Of a stretch of 64,000 nucleotides of DNA, positions 18,575 through 25,773 are shown in pieces (within the stretch, counting starts at the first letter, position 1; each line of letters starts with the position of its first letter). The notes under the pieces were generated by a model that did not search any database, was not told the DNA's origin, and saw nothing but the letters and a program-made list of their open reading frames with translations. Made by a program: the position numbers and the translations under genes. The stretch spans positions 1,550,001 through 1,614,000 of the forward strand of contig NZ_CP038436.1 of NCBI RefSeq assembly GCF_004683965.1. Reading direction: 5' to 3'. This DNA comes from Nocardioides seonyuensis (GTDB taxonomy: Bacteria; Actinomycetota; Actinomycetes; Propionibacteriales; Nocardioidaceae).

Positions 18575-19740
18575 GGCCGCTCGACCTCCCGCGGCAGGCG
18601 GGCGCGGACGAGGAAGCCGCCTCCGGGGGCGGGCCCGGCCGACATCTCGCCGCCGAAGAGCTTGACCCGTTCGCGGATGCCCACGAGACCGTGGCCGTGG
18701 CCACCGCTGGCTCCCGGGTCCCCGGCTCCGTGGTCCCGGACCTCGAGCAGCAGCTCGTCGGGTGCGTAGTCCACCGTCACCTCGGCCCGTCCAGCGCCGG
18801 AGTGCCGCAGGCTGTTGGTGAGTCCCTCCTGGACGATGCGGTAGGCCGACAGGTCGAGCCCTGGGGGCAGCGGCACCGGCTCGCCGCGCACGTGCACGTC
18901 GACCCTCAGTCCCGCGGCGTCGACGTCGTGCACGAGGCGGGCGAGGTCGCCCAGTCCGGGACGCGGCAGCAGCTCGGCCTCGTCCCCCTCCTCGCGCATG
19001 GCGGTGAGGAGTCGGCGCATCTCGGCGAGCGCCGTACGTCCGGCCTCCTCCACGTTTCGCAGGGCCTCACGCTCCGCCTCGGCGTCCTCGGGCAGGCGGT
19101 GGCGTACGGCTCCGACCTGGAGCACGATCACGCTCACGGCGTGGGCGACCACGTCGTGGAGCTCGCGGGCGATCCGGCCGCGCTCCTCGGCGACGGCGAT
19201 CCTGGCCGCGGCCTCGCGCTCCCGCTCGGCACGGACGGCCCTGCCCTCGGCGGCCTCGGTGCGCTCGGTCCTCTCGCGCAGGGCCCAGCCGACCAACCAG
19301 CCGATCGCGAACATCAGCGGCACGGAGAGCAGGTCGTCGGCCGAGGAGTCTGGTCCGTTGCGCACGACCGCCACCGAGCCGGTCAGCACGATCACCAGCC
19401 CCAGGCGGGACAGCGCCGCGTTGCGGTGGCTGCCGAGGAGCACCGCGGCACCCATCCCCGCGATGAGGATGGCGCCCCCGTTGACGATCAGCTGCCCGTC
19501 GAGGAAGGACAGGGCGGAGCACATGACCCACGTGCACGCGGGCGCCGCGAACGGGAACCTGTGGCGGGCCAGCAGCACCAGCACCGCGCCGGTGATGCCG
19601 ATGACCCCGAGCACGAAGCGCGGCCCGGTCGGGTGCAGCAGGTCGTCACGCAGCACGGTCGTCGTCGCGGTCACCACCGCCGTGACCACGACCAGGAGGT
19701 CGAGGCCAAGTCTGGCGGCGAACGGCCCGGCGCGGCTCAC
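18571..19740 (-). CDS. Sensor histidine kinase (HisKA_3 type)
   Basis: 389 residues from GTG 19740, supported by TACGTT at 19747-19752, 6 nt upstream. The open frame continues further but without membrane or start features. Five or six N-terminal hydrophobic helices form the sensor. A coiled coil leads to the phospho-acceptor H195 in RIARELHDVVAH, and the HATPase domain carries the N box (IVQEGLTNSLRHS) and a G box (GHGLVGIRER). Its partner is the overlapping response regulator. Confidence 0.92.
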   Translation of the reverse strand: MSRAGPFAARLGLDLLVVVTAVVTATTTVLRDDLLHPTGPRFVLGVIGITGAVLVLLARHRFPFAAPACTWVMCSALSFLDGQLIVNGGAILIAGMGAAVLLGSHRNAALSRLGLVIVLTGSVAVVRNGPDSSADDLLSVPLMFAIGWLVGWALRERTERTEAAEGRAVRAEREREAAARIAVAEERGRIARELHDVVAHAVSVIVLQVGAVRHRLPEDAEAEREALRNVEEAGRTALAEMRRLLTAMREEGDEAELLPRPGLGDLARLVHDVDAAGLRVDVHVRGEPVPLPPGLDLSAYRIVQEGLTNSLRHSGAGRAEVTVDYAPDELLLEVRDHGAGDPGASGGHGHGLVGIRERVKLFGGEMSAGPAPGGGFLVRARLPREVERP

Positions 19741-19746
19741 CCCGTC

Positions 19747-19752
19747 AACGTA
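19747..19752 (-). promoter_or_regulatory. -10 box of the histidine kinase gene
   Basis: TACGTT on the minus strand, 6 nt before GTG 19740. Confidence 0.45.
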
Positions 19753-19859
19753 CGGCGAGTGCGTTCCCGACGGCGTCCACCAAAGGGAGGACATCGACTC
19801 GCCGCTCGGTACCCCCCAGGACGCGGCCTTCCGACGACGCGCGGCGGCGCGAGCGCTCC

Positions 19860-19865
19860 TAGCGT
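19860..19865 (+). promoter_or_regulatory. -10 box of the 56-residue gene
   Basis: TAGCGT, which would give a leader of about 35 nt ending in the GAGGAGA ribosome site. Confidence 0.35.
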
Positions 19866-19907
19866 CGGAGACGTCCCGCAGCACCCCATCGCACCGAGGA
19901 GACCGAG

Positions 19908-20078
19908 ATGAGCACCTCACGCACCATCGAGCACGAGCAGGGCACCTACGTCCCCCGACCCCGCCACCTCCACAACGGCTACTACGCAGGCGACTTCCGC
20001 CACGCGCGGCCCACGTCACCCGAGACCCTGCAGATGATCATGGACATGCATCGTCCGCCCTGGACGCCGCCCCTGTGA
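19908..20078 (+). CDS. Small protein, 56 residues, unknown function
   Basis: A short frame with a strong start: GAGGAGA 6 nt before ATG 19908, and stop TGA at 20076. The sequence begins MSTSRTIEHEQGTYVPRPRH, continues with HNGYYAGDFRHAR and ends in HRPPWTPPL. It is hydrophilic, rich in Arg, His, Pro and Tyr, and has no membrane helix or zinc motif. It is divergent from the histidine kinase and has its own terminator. I do not recognise the family. Codon third positions are GC-rich like the neighbours, which supports real coding. Confidence 0.65.
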   Translation: MSTSRTIEHEQGTYVPRPRHLHNGYYAGDFRHARPTSPETLQMIMDMHRPPWTPPL

Positions 20079-20095
20079 ACCCACCGCACGTCCTT

Positions 20096-20126
20096 CCCGC
20101 CGCCGCCTGTGGATGGCGGCGGCGGG
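20096..20126 (+). terminator. Hairpin terminator after the 56-residue gene
   Basis: Perfect 12-bp stem CCCGCCGCCGCC / GGCGGCGGCGGG with a 7-nt loop, starting 17 nt after the stop codon. Confidence 0.65.
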
Positions 20127-20155
20127 TCGTCGGCGCCTGTTGGTAGACAGTGCGC

Positions 20156-22318
20156 ATGACCCCACAGGCGAGCGACGACGTACGACACCAGGCGCGTGCC
20201 GCTGCCGAGGAGCACCTGCGGGCGCTGGTCGGCCGCGACGACGCGGTCCTGCGCGAGGACCAGTGGTCAGCCATCGAGGCGCTGGCAGTCGACCGGCGCC
20301 GGGCGCTGGTGGTCCAGCGCACCGGGTGGGGCAAGTCGGCCGTCTACTTCGTGGCGACCCTGCTGCTGCGAGCCCAGGGAGCCGGGCCGACGGTGATCAT
20401 CTCGCCCCTGCTGGCGCTGATGCGCAACCAGATCGCCGCCGCCGAGCGCGCCGGCATCCGAGCCGTCACGATCAACTCCACCAACATCGAGGCGTGGCAG
20501 CCCATCCACGACTCGATCCGAGCCGGCGAGGTCGACGTGCTGCTCGTGAGTCCCGAGCGGCTCAACAACCCGGGCTTCCGGGACGAGGTGCTGCCTCGGC
20601 TGGCCGCCACCGCCGGGCTCCTCGTCATCGACGAGGCCCACTGCATCTCCGACTGGGGTCACGACTTCCGCCCCGACTACCGCCGCATCCGCACCCTGCT
20701 CGGCGAGCTGCCCGAGGGCATCCCCGTGCTCGCCACCACCGCCACCGCCAATGCCCGGGTGACCGCCGACGTGGCCGAGCAGCTCGCTCCGCCCGAGTCG
20801 ACTTCGCTGGTCGAGGAGGGCCCCCCGGGCCCGTCACGAGACCACGTCCTCGTGCTGCGCGGCTCGCTCGACCGTGAGTCGCTGCGGCTCGGCGTCGTGC
20901 AGCTCAAGACCCCCGAGCAGCGCCTGGCCTGGCTCGCCGACCACCTCACCGAACAGCCGGGCTCCGGCATCATCTACTGCCTCACCGTCGCGGCGACCCA
21001 GGAGGTCGCCGCCTACCTCCGCGAGCGCGGTCACGAGGTCCGGGCCTACTCCGGCCAGACCGAGACCACCGAGCGACAGGCCCTCGAGGAGGCCCTGGTC
21101 GAGGGACGGATCAAGGCGCTGGTCGCCACCAGCGCGCTGGGGATGGGATTCGACGCCACCTTGGGCTTCGTCATCAACCTGGGTGCGCCCCAGTCGCCGG
21201 TGGCCTACTACCAGCAGGTCGGCCGGGCCGGGCGTGGCACCGACGAGGCGAGCGTGGTGCTCCTGCCCCAGATCGAGGACCGCGACATCTGGGCCTACTT
21301 CGCCTCCCTCGCCTTCCCCGGCGAGGAGCAGGTGCGCACGACGCTCGACGTGCTGGCCGGCGCCGGCCGCCCGCTGTCGACTCCTGCCCTCGAGACCAGC
21401 GTCGACCTCAGCCGCAACCGCCTCGAGACGATGCTCAAGGTGCTCGACGTCGACGGGGCCGTGCGCCGCGTCCAGGGCGGCTGGGTCGCGACGGGCGAGC
21501 CCTGGACCTACGACGCCGAGCGCTACGCCAGGGTCGCCCAGGCCCGGGAGCGCGAGCAGCAGGCGATGCTCGACTACCTCCGCACCACCGAGTGCCGGAT
21601 GCGCTACCTCCGCCACCAGCTCGACGACCCGACGAGTGCCGACTGCGGGCGGTGCGACAACTGTGGCGGGCTGTCGCTGTCCACGTCGGTGTCAGAGGCT
21701 GCCGTCGCCCAGGCTGGTGAGCGACTGGCACGGCCCGGCGTGGCGATCGAGCCGCGCAAGATGTGGCCCACGGCCCTCTCCGGCCTCGGCCTGTCCCTGA
21801 GCGGCAAGATCAAGGAAGGTGCCGAGGAAGGTCGCGCCATCGCCCGGCTGACCGACCTCGGCCACGGCCAGGCGTTGCGCGAGCTCTTCCGCGAGTCCAC
21901 CGTCGACGGCCCGGTGCCGCCGCGGCTGGCCCAGGCCTTGCTGACGGTGATGAAGGACTGGTCGACCACGTGGTCGGCCCGTCCTGACGTCATCGTCGCG
22001 GTCGAGTCGGCTCGCCGGCCCGCCCTGACACGAGACCTGGCCGACGGGCTGGCCCGGGTCATGCAGATCCCCGTGGCCGGGTCGTGGGCCCTCGTCGACC
22101 CCGACGTCCCGCCCGGCGCCGGTCAGGCCAACTCCGCCCAGCGGGTCGCCGCCGTCAGCCGTCGCTTCGCGCTGCAGGCGGAGGTCCCAGCCGCGGCGAG
22201 CGTGCTGCTGGTCGACGACCTCGTCGTCTCGGGGTGGACGCTCACCCTCGCGGCCCGCGCGCTTCGCGAGGCAGGCGCGGGCGCCGTGCTGCCGCTCGCA
22301 CTCGGCACCCAGACCTGA
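20156..22318 (+). CDS. RecQ-family ATP-dependent DNA helicase with C-terminal phosphoribosyltransferase-like segment
   Basis: 720 residues from ATG 20156, with a TAGACA box 6 nt upstream. Walker A TGWGKSA (K60), DEAH box LLVIDEAHCISDWGHDFRPD (D159), and helicase C motifs TSALGMGFD and QQVGRAGRG are all intact. The zinc-binding RecQ-Ct is visible as a first cysteine in TTECRMRYL and then DCGRCDNCGG. The final 130 residues contain SVLLVDDLVVSGWTLT (D687-D688), the PRPP-loop pattern of phosphoribosyltransferases. Helicase activity in recombination repair is expected; the role of the tail is unknown. Confidence 0.9.
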   Translation: MTPQASDDVRHQARAAAEEHLRALVGRDDAVLREDQWSAIEALAVDRRRALVVQRTGWGKSAVYFVATLLLRAQGAGPTVIISPLLALMRNQIAAAERAGIRAVTINSTNIEAWQPIHDSIRAGEVDVLLVSPERLNNPGFRDEVLPRLAATAGLLVIDEAHCISDWGHDFRPDYRRIRTLLGELPEGIPVLATTATANARVTADVAEQLAPPESTSLVEEGPPGPSRDHVLVLRGSLDRESLRLGVVQLKTPEQRLAWLADHLTEQPGSGIIYCLTVAATQEVAAYLRERGHEVRAYSGQTETTERQALEEALVEGRIKALVATSALGMGFDATLGFVINLGAPQSPVAYYQQVGRAGRGTDEASVVLLPQIEDRDIWAYFASLAFPGEEQVRTTLDVLAGAGRPLSTPALETSVDLSRNRLETMLKVLDVDGAVRRVQGGWVATGEPWTYDAERYARVAQAREREQQAMLDYLRTTECRMRYLRHQLDDPTSADCGRCDNCGGLSLSTSVSEAAVAQAGERLARPGVAIEPRKMWPTALSGLGLSLSGKIKEGAEEGRAIARLTDLGHGQALRELFRESTVDGPVPPRLAQALLTVMKDWSTTWSARPDVIVAVESARRPALTRDLADGLARVMQIPVAGSWALVDPDVPPGAGQANSAQRVAAVSRRFALQAEVPAAASVLLVDDLVVSGWTLTLAARALREAGAGAVLPLALGTQT

Positions 22319-22321
22319 CCG

Positions 22322-22376
22322 CTACCGAACGGTCGCGGGGTCTGCGCAGGCACGAGGCCCCCGATCCGTTCGGAAA
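22322..22376. repeat. Hairpin repeat, copy 3
   Basis: Arms CCGAACGG (22325-22332) and CCGTTCGG (22366-22373) with inner GGGG/CCCC pairing and the same 53-nt core length. Relative to copies 1 and 2 the A-T pair in the arm is changed to G-C on both sides. It lies between the convergent RecQ and MFS genes and may serve as their terminator. Confidence 0.75.
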
Positions 22377-22414
22377 CGGAGCGGGGGCCAATCGCGCGTG
22401 CTGGACTCGCGGGG

Positions 22415-23998
22415 TCAGTGACCCATCAGCGCGGCGGGATCCACCGGCTCGACCCGCTTACGCGGGAGGAAGGCCGCCGGGATCAGGCAGCAGGCAACCA
22501 GGATCGTGGCGACGACGAACACTGTCGCGAACGAGTCGGCCATGTCCTGGGTCGCCTGCGTGAAGATCCCCGGGAGTGCGGCCGGGTCGATACCGAGCGC
22601 CTGCGCGGCCTGGGCGACGACCGAGGGGTCCTCGTTGCCGTCGGTCGCCTCGTTGAGCGCCGTGGCCTGCGCGACCGCATCGCTCTTCTTGAGCTCGTTG
22701 GTCAGGATCACCGAGAAGAGCGCCGTCCCGATCGAGGCCGCGACCTGCTGGGTGATGTTGAGCAGGGTCGAGCCGCGGGCGACGTTGTGCTCGGTCAGCG
22801 TGGCAAGCGCGGCCGTCATGATCGGCATCATCGTGGCGCCGAGCCCCAGCCCCATGACGAAGAGCGCCGACAGCATGTAGGCGTAGGACGTGTCGGCGCC
22901 GATCTGGGTGAACATCCCCAGGCCGGCGGTGATCACCGAGATGCCGACCAGGACGATCTTGCCGGGACCGATGCGGTCGGCCAGGATGCCGGCGATCGGC
23001 ATGGTGAGCATCGCGCCCACGCCCTGCGGGGCCAGGAGCAGGCCCGCGCCGAGAGCGTCCTCCCCGCGCACCTGGATGAAGTAGAGCGGGAAGAGCAGCG
23101 AGGCACCGAAGAAGGCGATGGCGAAGAGCATCATCGCGATCACGGCCACCGTCATGTTCTTGTTGACGAACAGACGGAGCTCGACGAGCGGGTGGATGTT
23201 GTTGCGGTTGAGCGCCCACGGGACGAACGCGACGATCAGCAGGAGGCCCACCGTAGCCGGGATCCCGACCTCCTTGGCGAAGAAGGTGCCGTGCTCGGGG
23301 ATGGAGCTGACGCCGTACAGGAACGCGGCGAGACCCGGCGAGAGCAGCAGCATGCCGATCCAGTCGAAGGTCTCCGACGGCTCGACCTCGTCCTTGGGAA
23401 GGACGACGGCGGCGTAGACGAGCGCGGCGACGCCGATGGGCAGGTTGATCAGGAAGATCCACTGCCACGAGGCGTTGTCGATGAGGGCACCGCCGATGAT
23501 GGGCCCGAAGATCGGGCCGAGCAGCATGGGGATGCCCATGATGGCCATGACGCGCCCGATGCGCTCGGGGCCGGCCGCGTGGGTCAGGATCGTCATGCCG
23601 AGCGGCATCAGCATGCCACCGCCGAGGCCCTGCAGGACGCGGTAGATCACGAGCAGCTCGAGCGAGGTGGCCATGGCGCACAGCACCGAGCCGGCGGTGA
23701 ACAGCGTGACGGCCACCAGGTAGAGCCGCTTGGTGCCGAAGCGGTCGGCCGCCCAGCCCGTCAGCGGAATGACGCTGGCGAGTGCCAGCGTGTAGCCGGT
23801 CATGGTCCAGGCGACGTCGGCCGCGGTCGCGTCGAACTCCTCCTGGAAGGTGTTGAGCGCCACCGAGACGACCGTGATGTCGAGGATGGACATGATCGCG
23901 CCGAGGACGACGACGCCGGCGACCATCAGGACGCTCTTGTCGAGCTTGTCGGTGTGCTGGGGCGCGGTCTCGCCCTCGTGGATGTCGGTGTGTGTCAC
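22415..23998 (-). CDS. DHA2-family (14-TMS) MFS multidrug efflux transporter, copy A
   Basis: 527 residues. Conserved motif A (GWAADRFGTKRLY), the early MSILDITVVSVALNTF motif and 14 hydrophobic spans place it in the EmrB/QacA group of proton-coupled drug exporters. GTG 23998 is preceded at 6 nt by TAACCT (24005-24010), fitting a leaderless transcript. An interrupted dyad (attggt at 24010-24015, accaat at 24031-24036) upstream may be a regulator site. It is strongly similar along its length to copy B just upstream, so the pair arose by tandem duplication. Confidence 0.93.
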   Translation of the reverse strand: MTHTDIHEGETAPQHTDKLDKSVLMVAGVVVLGAIMSILDITVVSVALNTFQEEFDATAADVAWTMTGYTLALASVIPLTGWAADRFGTKRLYLVAVTLFTAGSVLCAMATSLELLVIYRVLQGLGGGMLMPLGMTILTHAAGPERIGRVMAIMGIPMLLGPIFGPIIGGALIDNASWQWIFLINLPIGVAALVYAAVVLPKDEVEPSETFDWIGMLLLSPGLAAFLYGVSSIPEHGTFFAKEVGIPATVGLLLIVAFVPWALNRNNIHPLVELRLFVNKNMTVAVIAMMLFAIAFFGASLLFPLYFIQVRGEDALGAGLLLAPQGVGAMLTMPIAGILADRIGPGKIVLVGISVITAGLGMFTQIGADTSYAYMLSALFVMGLGLGATMMPIMTAALATLTEHNVARGSTLLNITQQVAASIGTALFSVILTNELKKSDAVAQATALNEATDGNEDPSVVAQAAQALGIDPAALPGIFTQATQDMADSFATVFVVATILVACCLIPAAFLPRKRVEPVDPAALMGH

Positions 23999-24004
23999 CC
24001 GTGA

Positions 24005-24010
24005 AGGTTA
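24005..24010 (-). promoter_or_regulatory. -10 box of MFS copy A
   Basis: TAACCT, 6 nt before GTG 23998. An ATTGGT...ACCAAT dyad adjoins it at 24010-24036. Confidence 0.45.
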
Positions 24011-24075
24011 TTGGTTGCCGCTGACAACCGACCAATCATTATCGCGGTGGGCTGGGTCACGTGCGGAGCGCGAGG

Positions 24076-25650
24076 TCAGTGCCTGACCCCGGCGCTCGGA
24101 TCGACCGGGCCCTCGGGCGGATTGCGCGGCAGGAAGAAAGCCGGGACGAGGACGCAGCCCACCAGGGCCGTGGCGACGACGAAGACCATCGCGAACCCGT
24201 CGGCGAGCTCCGGCAGCGCCGCGGGCGCGAGCGCATCGAGCTGGGCCCTGAGCTCGGCGGCCTTCGCTCCGCTGGCCTGGGAGAGCATCCCCTTGACGGC
24301 CTGGTAGGTGCCGGCGGTCTCGCTGCCCTTGACCTGGTGGGTCAGCACGACCGAGAGGAGCGCCGTGCCGATCGCTCCGGCGAGCTGGTTGGTGATGTTC
24401 ATCAGTGCCGTGCCGCGGGCGATGTCGTGGTCGGCGAGCGTCTGGAGCGCCGAGCTCATGATCGGCATCATCGTGGAGCCCATGCCCAGGCCCATGACGA
24501 ACAGCGCGCCGAGCATGAAGCCGTAGGACGTGTCGGCCTCGAGCTGGGTGAACATCGCCATCCCGATCGTGACCAGGGTGACGCCGACCATCACGACCTT
24601 CCCGGGCCCCTTCCTGTCGGCGAGGAGCCCGGCGACGGGCATCGTGATCATGGCCCCCAGGCCCTGGGGGGCGAGGAGCAGACCGGCGCCGAGGGCATCC
24701 TCCCCACGGACCTGCTGGAAGTAGAGCGGGAAGAGCAGCGATGCACCGAAGAACGCCATCGCGAACAGCGCCATGGCGATCACGGCCACCGCCATCTTGA
24801 GGTTCTGGAGCAGCCGCAGCTCGACGAGTGGCCGGATGTTGCGCCCGCTCAGTGCCCACGGCACGAAGGCGACGACGAGCACCAGGCCCAGCGTGGCAGG
24901 CAGGCCCACCTCGCGGTGCAGGAAAGTGCCGTGCTCGGGGATGGAGGAGACGCCGTAGAGGAAGAGTGCGAGCCCGGGCGAGAGCAGCAGCATGCCGATC
25001 CAGTCGAAGGTCTCCGACGGCTCGACGTGATCCTCGGGCAGGACGACCATCGCGTAGCCCAGCGCGATGACCCCGATCGGCAGGTTGATCAGGAAGATCC
25101 ACGGCCACGACGCGGTCTCGATGAGCCAGCCGCCCAGGATGGGCCCGAAGATCGGGCCGAGCAGCATCGGGATGCCCAGCACCGCCATCACCCGCCCGAT
25201 GCGGTTCGGTCCGGCAGCCCGGGTCAGGATCGTCATCCCGAGCGGCAGCAGCATGCCGCCCCCGAGGCCCTGCAGCACCCGGAACATGACGAGCACCTGC
25301 AGCGAGTCGGCGAGGGCGCACAGCACGGAGCCGACCGTGAAGAGGAACACCGCCAGGAGGTAGAGGCGCTTGGTCCCGAAGCGGTCGGCCGCCCATCCCG
25401 TCAGCGGGATCACCGACGCCAGGGCGAGGGTGTAGCCGGTCATGGTCCAGGCGACCTGGGCGGACGTCGCCTCGAACTCGTTCTGGAAGGTCTCCAGCGC
25501 CACCGACACGACCGTGATGTCGAGGATCGACATGATGGCTCCCAGGACGACGACGCCGGCCACGAGCAGCACCGGCTTGTCGAGCCGGTCGCTGTGCTCC
25601 GGCGGGCGCTCCGGGGTGTGCTCGGCGGGGGTCGCGTCGGTGGTGGTCAC
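24076..25650 (-). CDS. DHA2-family (14-TMS) MFS multidrug efflux transporter, copy B
   Basis: 524 residues, sharing with copy A the blocks MSILDITVVSVAL, AWTMTGYTLALASVIPLTG and FDWIGMLLLSPG. They differ mostly in the N-terminal tail, the large loop near the C-terminus and the last helix. GTG 25650 follows TAGCCT (25657-25662) by 6 nt. The 77-nt gap to copy A holds copy A's own promoter, so the two can be expressed separately. The substrate is unknown. No regulator gene adjoins the pair. Confidence 0.93.
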   Translation of the reverse strand: MTTTDATPAEHTPERPPEHSDRLDKPVLLVAGVVVLGAIMSILDITVVSVALETFQNEFEATSAQVAWTMTGYTLALASVIPLTGWAADRFGTKRLYLLAVFLFTVGSVLCALADSLQVLVMFRVLQGLGGGMLLPLGMTILTRAAGPNRIGRVMAVLGIPMLLGPIFGPILGGWLIETASWPWIFLINLPIGVIALGYAMVVLPEDHVEPSETFDWIGMLLLSPGLALFLYGVSSIPEHGTFLHREVGLPATLGLVLVVAFVPWALSGRNIRPLVELRLLQNLKMAVAVIAMALFAMAFFGASLLFPLYFQQVRGEDALGAGLLLAPQGLGAMITMPVAGLLADRKGPGKVVMVGVTLVTIGMAMFTQLEADTSYGFMLGALFVMGLGMGSTMMPIMSSALQTLADHDIARGTALMNITNQLAGAIGTALLSVVLTHQVKGSETAGTYQAVKGMLSQASGAKAAELRAQLDALAPAALPELADGFAMVFVVATALVGCVLVPAFFLPRNPPEGPVDPSAGVRH

Positions 25651-25656
25651 CGATGG

Positions 25657-25662
25657 AGGCTA
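25657..25662 (-). promoter_or_regulatory. -10 box of MFS copy B
   Basis: TAGCCT, 6 nt before GTG 25650; the flanking CAATAGCCT resembles CAATAACCT at copy A. Confidence 0.45.
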
Positions 25663-25739
25663 TTGGCGCGACAGGCCACCGGCCGGTCCGTCTCGCGGCG
25701 GGCTGGCGATGCCGGGAACTCGCTGTGGGTGCTCCGCGT

Positions 25740-25745
25740 TAGGTT
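25740..25745 (+). promoter_or_regulatory. -10 box of the SNF2 helicase gene
   Basis: TAGGTT; a start of transcription near 25752 leaves a short leader with a GGGAGGG ribosome site before ATG 25774. Confidence 0.4.
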
Positions 25746-25773
25746 CGAGGTCGGTCGAGGGAGGGTGTGCTGC

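Noticed and set aside
24061..25773. Extension of the SNF2 frame upstream, making a 1490-residue protein
   Set aside because: The extra codons are antisense to MFS copy B. A -10 box and ribosome site precede ATG 25774.
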